64,000 bases of DNA, taken from Pseudomonadota bacterium (GTDB lineage: Bacteria; Pseudomonadota; Gammaproteobacteria; Xanthomonadales; Xanthomonadaceae). The stretch lies in the NCBI GenBank assembly GCA_018242365.1, contig JAFECB010000017.1, positions 434,001-498,000 of the forward strand, given 5' to 3'. This document shows, one piece after another, positions 45,632 to 56,186 of the stretch; positions within the stretch are counted from its first letter, which is position 1; the number at the start of each line of letters is the position of its first letter. Position numbers and translations under genes: made by a program. The notes under the pieces are model-generated. The model was not told where the DNA came from and made no database searches. It worked only from the letters and a program-made list of their open reading frames with translations.

Positions 45632-46975
45632 ATGCCGACCAGTGACCGCAGCCTCAGCCCCAGCCAGCTCAATGCGCTCGCCCGCGACTTGCTGGAAGGC
45701 GCGTTCCCGACCGTGCTGGTCGAAGGCGAGATCGGCAACCTCGCGCGCCCATCGTCCGGGCATGTCTATTTCGTGCTCAAGGATGCGCGCGCATCGGTGC
45801 GCTGCGCACTGTTCCGACCCAAGAGCCAGTGGCTGAAGTTCGTGCCGCGCGAAGGCATGCAGGTGCTGGTGCGCGGCCGCCTGACCCTGTACGAGCCGCG
45901 CGGCGAATACCAGTTGGTGCTCGACACCATGGAAGAAGCCGGTGAAGGCGCGCTGCGGCGTGCGTTCGACGCGCTGAAAGCCAAACTCAGCGAGGAAGGC
46001 CTGTTCGATGCCGCGCGCAAGCGTGCCCTGCCCGCCTTCCCGCGACGGATCGGCGTGCTCAGCTCGCCCTCAGGCGCGGTGATCCGTGACATCGTCAGTG
46101 TGCTGCGACGACGCTTCCCGCTGGTCGAGGTCGAGCTGTTGTCGGTGCCGGTGCAGGGCGAAGGCGCGGCCGCACAGATTCGGACGATGCTGGCGCGTGC
46201 CGATGCCAGTGGACGTTACGACGTGCTGGTGCTGGCGCGCGGCGGCGGTTCACTGGAAGACCTGTGGGCCTTCAACGACGAGGCATTGGCGCGCGTGGTA
46301 GCGGCTTGCGCAACACCCACAGTGTCCGCAATCGGCCATGAAACCGATTACTCGCTGACCGATTACGCCGCCGACCTGCGCGCACCCACGCCCTCGGCAG
46401 CGGCCGAATTGCTGGTGCCGGATGCCACCGCAGTGCGCGCCGGGCTGACGCGCCTGCAGCAACGCTTGCGCGTCTTGGGCGATGGCGGGCTGCGCGAACG
46501 CGCGCAACGTGCTGATCGCGCCTTCCTGCGCCTGTACGCCCTGCGTCCACAGGCGCGTCTGGATGCGCAGCGGCATCGCATCGAACGCGTGCAGGCACGC
46601 CTGTCCAGCCTCATCGCGCGACAAGTCCAGCTGGACTTCGGGCGCTTGCAGACTCTGGCCGCACGCCTGCGCGCCGGACACCCGCGCCAGCGCGTCGAGC
46701 GTCAACGCGAGCGCCTGCATGCGCTCGCCGACCGACCACGCACGCTGATTGCACAGCGCCTGCACAACCAGGCCCTGCAACTCGCCGGACTGGCGCGCTC
46801 GCTGCATGCCATCAGTCCCCTGGCCACCGTCGCGCGCGGCTACAGCATCCTGCAGCGCGTGGACGGCAGCGTCATTCGCTCCGTCGAGCAGGCCGCCCAC
46901 GGCGATCACGTCCAAGCGCAAGTGGGCGATGGGCGGCTGCATCTGCAAGTCACGGGCAGCCAGCGCGACGACTGA
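45632..46975 (+). CDS. xseA: Exodeoxyribonuclease VII large subunit
   Basis: XseA is the catalytic subunit of ExoVII; its partner XseB is at 16317. The 447-residue protein has an N-terminal OB-fold (about 10-100; [20 protein letters not shown]), the catalytic domain with [35 protein letters not shown] and [17 protein letters not shown], and a long alpha-helical C-terminal region (about 290-400) that binds XseB. ATG 45632 fits the OB-fold start and the predicted promoter; the frame upstream overlaps ispG on the other strand. Confidence 0.96.
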   Translation: MPTSDRSLSPSQLNALARDLLEGAFPTVLVEGEIGNLARPSSGHVYFVLKDARASVRCALFRPKSQWLKFVPREGMQVLVRGRLTLYEPRGEYQLVLDTMEEAGEGALRRAFDALKAKLSEEGLFDAARKRALPAFPRRIGVLSSPSGAVIRDIVSVLRRRFPLVEVELLSVPVQGEGAAAQIRTMLARADASGRYDVLVLARGGGSLEDLWAFNDEALARVVAACATPTVSAIGHETDYSLTDYAADLRAPTPSAAAELLVPDATAVRAGLTRLQQRLRVLGDGGLRERAQRADRAFLRLYALRPQARLDAQRHRIERVQARLSSLIARQVQLDFGRLQTLAARLRAGHPRQRVERQRERLHALADRPRTLIAQRLHNQALQLAGLARSLHAISPLATVARGYSILQRVDGSVIRSVEQAAHGDHVQAQVGDGRLHLQVTGSQRDD

Positions 46976-46995
46976 CCAGCTTCGCGACGCGCGGA

Positions 46996-49863
46996 TCAAG
47001 CCTTCGCGGCGTCCGCCTGAAGCGGCATCGGGCGACCGAACAGGAAGCCCTGCGCGCAGGGGCAACCCAATTCGATCAGGGTCTTGCGCTGCGCCTCGGT
47101 CTCGACGCCTTCGGCGATCAATTCGATGCCGAGGCTTTCCGCCAGCGCGATGATCGCGCGGATCACCGCAATGCTCTCGTTGCGCTCGGCACCATCGAGA
47201 CCGGAGACGAAACTGCGGTCGATCTTGAGGCTGGCGATCGGGAACCGATGCAGGTAGGACAGCGCCGAATAGCCGGTCCCGAAATCATCCAGCTGGGCGC
47301 GGATGCCGTGGCCGCGCAGCTGATCCAGGCATTCCTGGGTGCGCGGCGCGTCGTCGAGCAGAGCCACCTCGGTGATCTCCACTCGCAAGCGATGGGCCTG
47401 CAGGCCGGCACCCTCGACCAGGGCCAGCAGGCGCGGGACAAAATCAGGCGCACGGAAATGCCGTGGCGACACATTGATCGCCACATACCCGTGCAGATCG
47501 GGATGGCTGGCCATGTCGGCGATGACGCGGGCGTAGATCTGCCAGTCGATCTGCTCGATCAGGCCGCTGTCTTCACCGATGTCGATGAACTGGCCCGGCA
47601 ACAGCAAGCCCAGTTGCTCATGCTGCCAGCGCAGCAAGGCCTCGTGGCCCAGGGTCTCGCCGGTTTCGATATCGACGATCGGTTGGTAGAACGGCAGGAA
47701 ATGCTCGGTCTGGATCGCGCGCCGCATGTCCGCTTCGAGGTCGAGGCTGCGGGTGGCCTCGTGGTGCATCTGCTCGTCGAACAAGGCGAAACGATCACGC
47801 CCATCCTGCTTGGCGCGATACATCGCGGCATCGGCATCGCGCAGCATTTCCTCGCCACTGTGGTAACGCGGATCCCACACGGCGATGCCAATACTGGCAC
47901 TGGGGAACAATTCACGCCCGGCCACCCAGACCGGGGCCGACAGCGATTCGAGCACGCGCCTGGCCAGTTCCTCCGCCATCTCCGGCCCGTCCAGTCGCTC
48001 GGCAAGGATGGCGAATTCGTCGCCACCCAGGCGCGCGACCACGTCGTTGCCGCGCACGCTGGCGACGATCCGTCGTCCGGCCTCGATCAGCAGTTCATCA
48101 CCGACCGCATGCCCCACGCTGTCATTGACCAGCTTGAAGCGGTCCAGATCCATGAACAGCACCGCGAAGCAGGAATTCGGTTCGCGCGCGACGCCGCCAA
48201 TCGCCCGGCTCAAGCGATCCAGCAATTGCAGGCGATTGGGCAGGCCGGTCAGGGCATCGTGGGTGGCCTGATGGATCAGCTTGCGCTCGGCGCGCATGCG
48301 CTCGCTGATCTGTTCGACCAATTCGACATTGGCCTCGGCCAGTTCGCGGGTGCGCTCGCTGACCCGCTGCTCCAGCCCGGCATGCGCCTGGATCAGGCGA
48401 TCCTGCGCCTGCTTGCGCTCGAGACTGCTGCCGATGTGCATGGCGACGAAGGTCAGCAGGTCCTGATCGCCGAGTGAGAATCCGACGTCGCTCGAGTAAC
48501 TCTGCACCGCGATCACGCCGACCACGTGCTCGTCATGCAGGAGCGGGACACCCAGCCAACTGGAGGCCCCCGCGCCGTGGCTGCGCACCTTGCGCTCGTA
48601 TTCGAGCTGCGCGATCTGCTCGCGATTCGCCAGCAACGGCTTGCCGGTCTTGAGCACGAACTCGGTCAGACCGTCCGACGGTTTGCGCGGCTTGCGGTCG
48701 GCATCGCGCTCGTCCACCGAATAGGGGAATTCGAGCATGGTGCCGTCATCGGACAGCATGGCGATGTAGAAATTGCGCGCGTACAGCAGGCCGCTGACGA
48801 TATCGTGGATCTCGGCATAGAAATGACCGAGGCTCTCGCTGGTCATCGACAGCTCGGCGATCCGGTACAGCGCGCGCTGGATCTCCTGCACGCGCTTGCG
48901 CTCGACGATTTCCGCCTGCAGCTCCTGGTTGGCATGCTGCAGTTCGATGGTGCGCTCGGCGACCCGGGTTTCCAGCTGCTTGCGCAGCTCGCGACGTTCC
49001 AGTGCTGTCAGCACATGCTGGGCGACGAAGGCCAGCAGGATGCGGTCGTCCTCGCTGTAGACATTCGCCTCGCGGTAATGCTGGACCACCAGCGCGCCGG
49101 CGACGCGCTCGTCGCGGCTCATCGGCACGCCCAGCCAATCGGCGCTGTCCGGGCCGTTCTCTGGTTGCTCGGGAATGCCGTACAGCTCGCGAAGCTTGCG
49201 CGATGGGCCGCGCAGGGTTTCACCGCTGCGCAGCAGGTGCATCGTCAGGGTGTTGTCGCCCTCATCGACGTGGATTTCCTGCTCCGGATCGTTGACCCAG
49301 GGGTCGAGCTGGTCGACGAAATACAGGAATCGCATCGACTGCCGCAGATCGTCGTAGAGGACGATGTAGAAATTGTCGGCGTACATCAATTCGCCGATGA
49401 TCGAGTGCACCTTGCGCAGCATGACCTGCAGGTCGAGCGTGCTGCCGGCCAGGTCGGCGATCTCGAACAGGGACTGCCGAAGCAATTCGGACCGCTGCAA
49501 GGCCTCGATCTGCTGGGTGGTGATGGCCGCCTGCACGGCCTGGTCCACCAACTGCCTTGCACCTTCGGGCCAATATTGCTCGATGCCTTCCGGCCAGGCT
49601 TTGGGGTGGCTCGCCACCACATTCACGATGATGCCATCCGGGCCGGTCCAGCCCACCCGCAAGGCCCCGGCGGCGAGCGGCTCTCCGGTCGCGCCGACCT
49701 CGCTGCCCGAGCCCAGCGTCGGGTGCTGCCACGCCAGCCGCACCCGCGCACCGGCAGGCAGGGTCTTGGTCAGCCGATCCACGACGCCGCCCAAGACGCC
49801 ACTGCGCGGCCTTGCGGCTGCGGTCAGCGACATCGACGGCACGGCATGCGAAGAAGCGTTCAT
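46996..49863 (-). CDS. GAF-GAF-GGDEF-EAL cyclic-di-GMP enzyme
   Basis: The 955-residue protein has two GAF-type sensor domains (about 145-300 and 335-490), each preceding a coiled coil (LETRVAERTIELQHANQELQ; LEQRVSERTRELAEANVEL), then GGDEF (motif at about 613-617) and EAL (about 740). The diguanylate cyclase motif is exact GGDEF, and RGND five residues before it matches the inhibitory I-site. The EAL domain keeps the residues expected for activity: E-A-L, N-V-S-P, E-I-T-E, L-D-D-F-G-T-G-Y, L-K-I-D and A-E-G-V-E-T. Both reactions therefore seem possible. No membrane segment is seen, so the sensing is cytoplasmic. ATG 49863 is chosen; the longer frame crosses into the sigma-factor gene on the other strand. 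Confidence 0.92.
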   Translation of the reverse strand: MNASSHAVPSMSLTAAARPRSGVLGGVVDRLTKTLPAGARVRLAWQHPTLGSGSEVGATGEPLAAGALRVGWTGPDGIIVNVVASHPKAWPEGIEQYWPEGARQLVDQAVQAAITTQQIEALQRSELLRQSLFEIADLAGSTLDLQVMLRKVHSIIGELMYADNFYIVLYDDLRQSMRFLYFVDQLDPWVNDPEQEIHVDEGDNTLTMHLLRSGETLRGPSRKLRELYGIPEQPENGPDSADWLGVPMSRDERVAGALVVQHYREANVYSEDDRILLAFVAQHVLTALERRELRKQLETRVAERTIELQHANQELQAEIVERKRVQEIQRALYRIAELSMTSESLGHFYAEIHDIVSGLLYARNFYIAMLSDDGTMLEFPYSVDERDADRKPRKPSDGLTEFVLKTGKPLLANREQIAQLEYERKVRSHGAGASSWLGVPLLHDEHVVGVIAVQSYSSDVGFSLGDQDLLTFVAMHIGSSLERKQAQDRLIQAHAGLEQRVSERTRELAEANVELVEQISERMRAERKLIHQATHDALTGLPNRLQLLDRLSRAIGGVAREPNSCFAVLFMDLDRFKLVNDSVGHAVGDELLIEAGRRIVASVRGNDVVARLGGDEFAILAERLDGPEMAEELARRVLESLSAPVWVAGRELFPSASIGIAVWDPRYHSGEEMLRDADAAMYRAKQDGRDRFALFDEQMHHEATRSLDLEADMRRAIQTEHFLPFYQPIVDIETGETLGHEALLRWQHEQLGLLLPGQFIDIGEDSGLIEQIDWQIYARVIADMASHPDLHGYVAINVSPRHFRAPDFVPRLLALVEGAGLQAHRLRVEITEVALLDDAPRTQECLDQLRGHGIRAQLDDFGTGYSALSYLHRFPIASLKIDRSFVSGLDGAERNESIAVIRAIIALAESLGIELIAEGVETEAQRKTLIELGCPCAQGFLFGRPMPLQADAAKA

Positions 49864-49954
49864 CGTCCCGACATATTGCCTGCTACCCCCAAGTGACGCC
49901 AACCCGGCATGCCTGCCCCAACCCCGTCCGGCATTCCGGTGCGTTTTCACCAGT

Positions 49955-50584
49955 ATGCACCTTGCCGTCGCCAGCGCACGCGTTCCGTCGCCCCCCTTCC
50001 CGGACACCACGCCTGCGCTTAGTCTGGTGGCGGTGGACGTGGCCGACGACAGCGACGAGGACTTGATGCGGGCGTGGGTGGCCGGGACCGCCGGCGCCTT
50101 CGAACAGCTGTACGCGCGCTATCGGCAACGGCTGTACCGACATCTGCTGCGGCAGCTGCGCGACAACGCATTGGCCGATGAGCTGTTCCAGGATGTGTGG
50201 CAGAAAGTCATCGCCGCGCGCACGCAATGGAAACCCGAGGGCCAGTTCGCAAGCTGGTTGTTCGCCATCGCCCACCATCGACTGGGTGACCACTGGCGGC
50301 GCAGTGCGCATCGGCCGAATGCCCCGCTCGATGCCGACGAGCGACTGGCACAGATCGCCGATCCCGACACCCCGGAGCGCGCGCTTTCGGAATTCGAACG
50401 GCGGCGGCAGCTGCAACTCGCCCTCGATGACCTGCCGGCCGAGCAGCGCGAAGTATTGTTGTTGCGACTCGAACAGGAACTGAGCCTGGAGGAAATCGGC
50501 GAAATCGTCGGCGCAGGCCGGGAAACCATCAAATCCCGATTGCGCTATGCCATGGACAAACTGCGTGCGAGGCTGTCGCCGTGA
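49955..50584 (+). CDS. ECF-like RNA polymerase sigma factor
   Basis: The 209-residue protein has sigma region 2 (about 55-120; AFEQLYARYRQRLYRHLLRQ, LADELFQDVWQKV, GQFASWLFAIAHHRLGDHWR) and region 4 (about 150-205; ALDDLPAEQREVLLLRLEQE, LSLEEIGEIVGAGRETIKSR), separated by a short linker, as in ECF sigma factors. The N terminus is uncertain: ATG 49955 gives about 35 poorly conserved residues. The anti-sigma candidate overlaps by 4 nt (GTGA), the usual sign of a sigma/anti-sigma pair. It is divergent from the cyclic-di-GMP gene. Confidence 0.88.
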   Translation: MHLAVASARVPSPPFPDTTPALSLVAVDVADDSDEDLMRAWVAGTAGAFEQLYARYRQRLYRHLLRQLRDNALADELFQDVWQKVIAARTQWKPEGQFASWLFAIAHHRLGDHWRRSAHRPNAPLDADERLAQIADPDTPERALSEFERRRQLQLALDDLPAEQREVLLLRLEQELSLEEIGEIVGAGRETIKSRLRYAMDKLRARLSP

Positions 50585-51588
50585 ATCAGGATCGGCACGA
50601 CCCGTTGGATACCGAAGAGCGCGCACTGGCCGCGCTGCTTCCGCGCAGCCATGGCCGCAGCGAGCCCACTGCCGAGATGGATGCACGCATCCTTGCCGCT
50701 GCGCGCGCACCAATCTCCGTTGGTGCAACGGTGCGGCGTCCACGTCGCTGGCAAGTGCCCTTTGCATTGGCGGCATCGCTGTGTCTCGCGGTCGGTCTGG
50801 CCTGGCAACTCAGGCAGACCCCCTCGCGACATGCGCAAATGGATGCGACGCCCGCACCCACAAGCCACGCAAGCCCTGCATCGGACGCGTCCAGCGCGCC
50901 TGTTGAGGACAGGGCCGCACCGCGACCTGTGCCTGCACAAGCGGATTCAGCGCGCGCACCTGCAGGCGCGCTCCCGGCGCAACCCGCCCTGGATACGGCA
51001 AGGCGCGAGGCCGCACCACCACCCGTGATGTCCGCCACCGAGCCAGTCGTGCCGATGACGCAGGCTGCGGCACCCATGAATGAGGTGCAGTACGCACCCG
51101 CGCCGCCGCCACCGCCGCCAGCACCCGTATCGGCACCCACCCCGGCTGCGGAAGCCTCGGCATTCCCGGTCGAGGCCGAGGCCAACAAGCCCACCGACAA
51201 TCGCGGTGCCAACGCCCGTAGCCGTGTGACGGCGCAGGAATCGGCCGCCGACCAGGCGCCTGCGTCGGCCACCGCCGCGCCTCGCGCATTTGCAGCACCC
51301 GCGCCGGCCGCTCCACCGCCACCGCAATCCACGGCAAAGCGCGCCGCATTGGCAGCACAAGGCATGGGCGTCGTCGGACAAGGCGTCTCCGAAGGCGAGA
51401 ATGACGAGCCACCGGCGACCATGAATTCACCTGGCGCGCGTGTCGCCTGGCTGCGCCGTATCACCGAACTGGCCAACCAGGGCCGCACCGACGAGGCGCG
51501 CGCCAGCCTCGCCGAATTCCGCAAGCGCTATCCGAACGAACGCATTCCTGCGGCATTGCGCGCGCTGGAAAGCGACCCGGCGAACTGA
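50581..51588 (+). CDS. Probable membrane-anchored anti-sigma factor
   Basis: The 335-residue protein starts with GTG at 50581, overlapping the sigma stop. An N-terminal cytoplasmic part of about 58 residues precedes one membrane segment (about 60-76, VPFALAASLCLAVGLAW). The periplasmic part is a long Ala/Pro-rich low-complexity stretch (about 90-270) ending in a compact C-terminal module (about 280-335; GARVAWLRRITELANQGRTD, LAEFRKRYPNERIPAAL). No HxxxCxxC zinc anti-sigma motif is present. The role is inferred from position and topology; there is no direct domain match. Confidence 0.65.
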   Translation: MNQDRHDPLDTEERALAALLPRSHGRSEPTAEMDARILAAARAPISVGATVRRPRRWQVPFALAASLCLAVGLAWQLRQTPSRHAQMDATPAPTSHASPASDASSAPVEDRAAPRPVPAQADSARAPAGALPAQPALDTARREAAPPPVMSATEPVVPMTQAAAPMNEVQYAPAPPPPPPAPVSAPTPAAEASAFPVEAEANKPTDNRGANARSRVTAQESAADQAPASATAAPRAFAAPAPAAPPPPQSTAKRAALAAQGMGVVGQGVSEGENDEPPATMNSPGARVAWLRRITELANQGRTDEARASLAEFRKRYPNERIPAALRALESDPAN

Positions 51589-51614
51589 ATCGCCGCAGCG
51601 CGCCGCCGCATCGG

Positions 51615-51626
51615 TAAAATGCGCAG
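51615..51626 (+). promoter_or_regulatory. Predicted -10 of a leaderless ABC exporter transcript
   Basis: TAAAAT (51615-51620) is followed by GCGCAG and the ATG at 51627, almost identical to the ispG arrangement. Confidence 0.55.
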
Positions 51627-53411
51627 ATGAATTCCCCCACGCCGGCGCCCTCGCGCGCGCCCCTCGGCTCCCTGCGCGCGTTGTGGCCGTTCATGCGTCG
51701 CCATTCCGCACTGTTCAGCGCGTGGCTGGCGGCGCTGATCTGCTCCTCGACCGCCACCTTGAGCCTGCCGATCGCCTTCCGGCAAATGATCGACCACGGC
51801 TTCACCAGCGGCCCCGACATCGACCGCGTGTTCGGCTTCGTGCTGATGGTGATCGTGGTGTTGGCACTGGCCACTGCCGCGCGCTATTTCTTCGTCACCC
51901 TGCTCGGCGAAAAGGTCGTGGCCGACCTGCGTACCCGGCTGTACGCGCATCTGCTCGGGCTGGATGCCGGTTTCTACGACCGCAGCCGCAGCGGTGAACT
52001 GGTCTCGCGCCTGACCGCCGACGCCGAGCTGCTGCGCAGCGTGATCGCCTCCAGCATGTCGGTGGCCCTGCGCAGCAGCGTGACCGTGATCGGCTCACTG
52101 GTGATGCTGTTCGTCACCAGCCCCAAGCTGGCCGCGTGGGCAATGGTCGGTATCCCTGCCGCGGTCCTGCCGATCGTGATGGGCGCACGCCGCATCCAGA
52201 AGACCTCGCGCGCCAGCCAGGACCGGATCGCCGACGCCAATGCACTCGCCACTGAAGCGCTGGGGGCCGTGCGCACGGTGCAGGCAGACGCCCGCGAAAG
52301 TTACGAGGGCCAGCGCTACGCGAGTGCGATGGCGACGGCGGTGGCGACCGCACGTCGCCGGATCGGCGCACAGGCGATCGTCACCGGGGTCGCCATCACC
52401 CTGATTTTCGGCGCGGTGATCGTGGTGCTGTGGTCGGGCGCGCACGATGTCATCAGTGGCAAGCTCAGCGCCGGACTGCTCGGCCAGTTCGTGATGTACG
52501 CGATGCTCGGCGGCGGCTCGGTCGGCGCGCTGGCGGAAGTCTGGAACGAAGTGCAGAAAGCGGCGGGCGGCATGGGCCGGATCCATGAGCTGCTCGACGA
52601 ACAGCCGGCCATCGCGGCACCTGCCGACCCTGCCCCGATGCCCAAGCCCTTGCGTGGCGAAATCCAGTTCGACCACGTCACGTTCCACTACCCGCAACGC
52701 CCCGACCAGGCCGCGCTGGAAGACTTCAGCTTGCGCGTGCGCCCGGGTGAAACCGTGGCCTTGGTTGGCCCCTCCGGAGCCGGCAAGAGCACCGTGATCT
52801 CGATGCTGTTGCGCTTCCACGATCCCCGCAGCGGCAGCATCCACCTCGATGACCTCGACATCCGCCGGGTCGAGCCGACCGCGCTGCGCAGCGCCATTGC
52901 ATTGGTCGCGCAGTCACCGGTGATCTTCGCCGCCAGCGCCGCCGACAACATCCGCTATGGCCGCCTCGACGCCAGCGATGCCGAGGTGCGCCACGCCGCC
53001 GAGTCGGCGCGCGCCAGCGAATTCCTCGATGCGTTGCCGGATGGCTTCGCCAGTGAGTTGGGCGAACGCGGCACCCGCCTGTCCGGTGGCCAGCAGCAGC
53101 GCATCGCGATCGCGCGTGCACTGCTGAAGGATGCGCCGATCCTGCTGCTGGACGAGGCCACCTCGGCGCTCGACGCGCAAAGCGAACGCGCGGTACAGCA
53201 GGCGCTGGAAAACCTGATGGTCGGCCGCACCACACTGGTGGTGGCGCATCGCCTCGCCACCGTGCTCAAGGCCGACCGCATCGTGGTGATGGATCACGGC
53301 CGCGTGGTCGCCGAGGGCAGCCACGCCGAATTGCTGGCGCAGGGCGGGCTGTATGCCGAACTGGCGAAACTGCAGTTCCTCGACGCGACGCCGACACCCG
53401 TTACTGCATGA
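51627..53411 (+). CDS. ABC exporter, fused permease-ATPase (MsbA-like)
   Basis: The 594-residue half-transporter has an N-terminal six-helix membrane domain (about 25-320; [39 protein letters not shown]) and a C-terminal ATPase with Walker A in [14 protein letters not shown], the Q-loop [10 protein letters not shown], signature [16 protein letters not shown], Walker [13 protein letters not shown] and H-loop VVAHRLATV. It should work as a homodimer exporting a lipid or drug-like substrate; the substrate is not clear from sequence. It overlaps the convergent bdhA by 11 bp. The lipid-A flippase MsbA proper may be elsewhere. Confidence 0.92.
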   Translation: MNSPTPAPSRAPLGSLRALWPFMRRHSALFSAWLAALICSSTATLSLPIAFRQMIDHGFTSGPDIDRVFGFVLMVIVVLALATAARYFFVTLLGEKVVADLRTRLYAHLLGLDAGFYDRSRSGELVSRLTADAELLRSVIASSMSVALRSSVTVIGSLVMLFVTSPKLAAWAMVGIPAAVLPIVMGARRIQKTSRASQDRIADANALATEALGAVRTVQADARESYEGQRYASAMATAVATARRRIGAQAIVTGVAITLIFGAVIVVLWSGAHDVISGKLSAGLLGQFVMYAMLGGGSVGALAEVWNEVQKAAGGMGRIHELLDEQPAIAAPADPAPMPKPLRGEIQFDHVTFHYPQRPDQAALEDFSLRVRPGETVALVGPSGAGKSTVISMLLRFHDPRSGSIHLDDLDIRRVEPTALRSAIALVAQSPVIFAASAADNIRYGRLDASDAEVRHAAESARASEFLDALPDGFASELGERGTRLSGGQQQRIAIARALLKDAPILLLDEATSALDAQSERAVQQALENLMVGRTTLVVAHRLATVLKADRIVVMDHGRVVAEGSHAELLAQGGLYAELAKLQFLDATPTPVTA

Positions 53412-54225
53412 ACCAGCCGTGGCTGACCACCAGTGATTGCCCGGTCAATGCATTGCTCGGCCAGGCAGCGAAAGTCAGCGCCGCCTGGGCAACGTCATCG
53501 ACGGTGGTGAACTGACCATCCACGGTGTCCTTCAGCATCACCTTCTTCACCACCTCGTCCTCGCTGATGCCCAGCTCCTGCGCCTGCTCGGGGATCTGCT
53601 TCTCGACCAGCGGCGTGCGCACGAAGCCGGGGCAGATGACATTGCTGCGGATGTTGTGCTCGGCCCCTTCCTTGGCGATGACCTTGGCCAGCCCTTCCAG
53701 CCCGTGCTTGGCGGCGACATAGGGGCTCTTGAGCTTCGACGCCTCCTTCGAATGCACCGAGCCCATGAACAGGATGCTGCCGCCGCGGCCGGATGCGATC
53801 ATCTGCCGCACTGCCGCGCGTGAAGTCAGGAAGCCGCCGTCCAGGTGCACCGCGAGCAGTTTCTTCCAGTCGGAAAACTTGAAATCCTGGATTGGCGCGA
53901 CGATCTGGATGCCGGCATTGCTGACCAGGATATCGACCGGCCCAAAAGCCTTCTGCACCTGATCGAACCCGGCATCGACCGCGGCTTCGTCGGTAACATC
54001 CATCGCCACCGCCAGCGTGCGAACGCCTTTGCTGGCGATCTCGTCGGCGGTGGCCTGCGCGGCGTCCTGCTTGAGGTCGGCGATGACGACATCGGCACCA
54101 GCCTCGGCGAACACTTCGGCGATGCGCTTGCCGATCCCGCTGGCAGCGCCGGTGACCAGCGCCACCTTCCCTTTCAGGCTGAGTTGGCAGGAGGCACGGA
54201 CTTCAGCAGCAGCGTTCTGGCTCAT
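53401..54225 (-). CDS. bdhA: D-3-hydroxybutyrate dehydrogenase (short-chain dehydrogenase)
   Basis: The 274-residue NAD(P)-dependent SDR should interconvert 3-hydroxybutyrate and acetoacetate. It has the cofactor motif [17 protein letters not shown] in VSNAGIQIV, catalytic Ser in GSVHS and Tyr/Lys in SPYVAAKHG, and the C terminus [11 protein letters not shown] that is typical of bacterial 3-hydroxybutyrate dehydrogenases. ATG 54225 has AAGGAA upstream; the frame extends 17 codons further without one. It lies downstream of the patatin-like gene, a neighbour seen with bdhA in other proteobacteria. Confidence 0.88.
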   Translation of the reverse strand: MSQNAAAEVRASCQLSLKGKVALVTGAASGIGKRIAEVFAEAGADVVIADLKQDAAQATADEIASKGVRTLAVAMDVTDEAAVDAGFDQVQKAFGPVDILVSNAGIQIVAPIQDFKFSDWKKLLAVHLDGGFLTSRAAVRQMIASGRGGSILFMGSVHSKEASKLKSPYVAAKHGLEGLAKVIAKEGAEHNIRSNVICPGFVRTPLVEKQIPEQAQELGISEDEVVKKVMLKDTVDGQFTTVDDVAQAALTFAAWPSNALTGQSLVVSHGWFMQ

Positions 54226-54272
54226 GGGTAGTTCCTTGTGACGTGGGGAAGAAAGATCAATTGCCGGGAAGC

Positions 54273-55427
54273 TCACGCGCCGTAACGCCGCTCCGGCACC
54301 TTGCCGTGGCAGTCGAGTACGCAGAACTCACCGATGCGCGGCGGCTGGTGGGCATCCAATTGGGCCAACGAGGCTTGCATGTCAGCCATCCCGGCCAGCC
54401 AGTGTTCGCGCATCGAGGGGGCAGAAAATTCGTAGTCCTTGTTCTGCGATTCGTAGGGCTTGCGCCGGTGGATGACATGCACCAGGGTCACCGCCGGCAA
54501 CGCGGTGCTGGCCAGCAAGGCCTGCACCTCGGGATGTTCGCGCTGGCGCGCGGGCAGTCTCTCCACCAGCTTGTTCAAATCGCGACGCAGCTGGTGACGT
54601 TCGCGCACGAGGTCGCTGACCAGGCGGGTGCGGCTGGAATAGCGGATGTCCTTGTCACGCTCGGCCACCGCATCGAGGCTGTGCGGCAGTTTGCCGTGGG
54701 CGCTGAACAGATCGACCTGGAAGATCGTCGCGCGCCGCTGCGGCAGCGATGGAAGCTGCTCCATCACCTGCGCCAGCGGCGTGTTCGATACCAGCCCACC
54801 ATCCCAGTAATGACGACCGTCGATGCTGATCGCAGGGAAGCCCGGCGGCAGCGCGCCGCTGGCCATCACGTGCTCGGGACGAATGCGTTGCTGCCGATTG
54901 TCGAAATGGCTCAGGTTGCCCGATTCGACATCCACCGCATCGACGGTGAAGCGCATCGGTCCGTCGTTGAGCCGGTCGAAATCGACCAGCTCCAGCAAGG
55001 TGTCACGCAACGGGCCGGTGTCGTAGATGCTGGCGGGCGGCTGCGGCCACCAGTCCCACCACGGGCGCGGACTGAAGAAGCCGGGGATCCCCAGCAACGC
55101 GCCGCAGACCGCCGCACTTCCGTTGCGCCATTGCCGCAACAGGCCATCGCCGTGTGGCAGGCCGGGATCGACCATCGGCAGGCTGACCCGCTCCCAGAAT
55201 TGGCGCAGTCGGTCGATGCGCTGCTCCGGCGCATTGCCGGCGATCAGGGCGGCATTGATCGCCCCGATCGACACCCCGGCTACCCAATCGACATCCTGCA
55301 TCCGCGTCGCCAGCGCCTCGCAGGCACCTGCCTGATAGGCACCCAGGGCACCGCCGCCTTGCAACACCAGCGCGGTGAGCGTGCCGGCAGCGTCAGTGCC
55401 CGCGGTGTTCGTTTGCTTGCTTGGCAT
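54273..55427 (-). CDS. Patatin-like phospholipase/esterase with DUF3734
   Basis: The 384-residue protein has the patatin oxyanion loop in [14 protein letters not shown], the nucleophile in [11 protein letters not shown] (G-x-S-x-G) and the catalytic Asp in [12 protein letters not shown]. The C-terminal region ([20 protein letters not shown]) fits DUF3734. No signal peptide, so it is cytoplasmic. bdhA begins 48 nt downstream. The pairing suggests a role in releasing hydroxybutyrate-type or lipid-derived acids, but this is inference; the substrate is unknown. Confidence 0.9.
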   Translation of the reverse strand: MPSKQTNTAGTDAAGTLTALVLQGGGALGAYQAGACEALATRMQDVDWVAGVSIGAINAALIAGNAPEQRIDRLRQFWERVSLPMVDPGLPHGDGLLRQWRNGSAAVCGALLGIPGFFSPRPWWDWWPQPPASIYDTGPLRDTLLELVDFDRLNDGPMRFTVDAVDVESGNLSHFDNRQQRIRPEHVMASGALPPGFPAISIDGRHYWDGGLVSNTPLAQVMEQLPSLPQRRATIFQVDLFSAHGKLPHSLDAVAERDKDIRYSSRTRLVSDLVRERHQLRRDLNKLVERLPARQREHPEVQALLASTALPAVTLVHVIHRRKPYESQNKDYEFSAPSMREHWLAGMADMQASLAQLDAHQPPRIGEFCVLDCHGKVPERRYGA

Positions 55428-55498
55428 CGACCGTGCGTGTCATGGACCAGCGCACACGCTAGCGCCGCGGGTGGACACGGCGCGTGAATATCGCCTGC

Positions 55499-56176
55499 TT
55501 ATTTCTGCTTCCAGGCACCGCCGGCCTGATACCACCAGCCCGAGCGCGCGCTGGCGATCCACTGTTGGGCGAAGATGCTGCGCAGTTGCGCCTCCCACTC
55601 GGGATGGCCGTTGGCGACCGCCATTTCCCGGTAGACCGCCTTGCGATCACGGTTGTCGTCGGCCACTGCGGCGTTCATCGTGACCCGATCCTTCAGCTCG
55701 ATCTTCGACGGATCGCGCACGGTGACCAGGCCATCCCCGGTGAAGCCCAGCGCACCGCTGTCGAAGCCGGCACGCAAGGTGGCGCTGAACCGCGCTTCCA
55801 TGCGCGACTGGATGGCCTGGATCGCCGGCGTCTTGATATTGATGTCGGGCGCAGCCGACTGCGCCTGTGCGCTGCCGATGCCAAGCAACATCCACGGATC
55901 GAAGCCGCTGGCTGAAGGCCCGGGCACGACGTCGATGCGCCGCTGCCACGCCATGCCACCGCCGCTCGGAGCAGGCGCATCCGGCTTGGCCTCGGACTGC
56001 GGTGGTTGCTGCGTATCTGTGGGTGCGGTCGCAGGCGCACTGATCACCTTTTCGACGAATTCACGCGCGGCATCGCGCGCCTCTGCGGCCGGGAAATACA
56101 CATTGATCGTCACGCATGCGGTCAACAGCATCGCGCTGGCCACCGGAACGCCCATCCACTTGCGCATTGCCTTCAC
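55499..56176 (-). CDS. ydbL: YdbL-like (DUF1318) lipoprotein
   Basis: The 225-residue protein starts with a lipoprotein signal peptide ending in the lipobox L-T-A-C. The mature start CVTINVYFPAAEARDAAREF resembles the short YnbE lipoprotein, and the C-terminal part (about 120-225; RMEARFSATLRAGFDSGALG, VAVANGHPEW-like and ARSGWWYQ) fits DUF1318/YdbL. In E. coli YnbE and YdbL are separate proteins that act with YdbH at the envelope; here the two features appear in one polypeptide, joined by a Pro/Gln linker. It lies 10 nt downstream of ydbH. Confidence 0.8.
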   Translation of the reverse strand: MKAMRKWMGVPVASAMLLTACVTINVYFPAAEARDAAREFVEKVISAPATAPTDTQQPPQSEAKPDAPAPSGGGMAWQRRIDVVPGPSASGFDPWMLLGIGSAQAQSAAPDINIKTPAIQAIQSRMEARFSATLRAGFDSGALGFTGDGLVTVRDPSKIELKDRVTMNAAVADDNRDRKAVYREMAVANGHPEWEAQLRSIFAQQWIASARSGWWYQAGGAWKQK

Positions 56177-56186
56177 TCCATGTCTC

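Noticed and set aside
47248..48477. A 409-codon plus-strand frame opposite the GGDEF-EAL gene
   Set aside because: The opposite strand carries exact GGDEF and EAL motifs; this frame has no known features.
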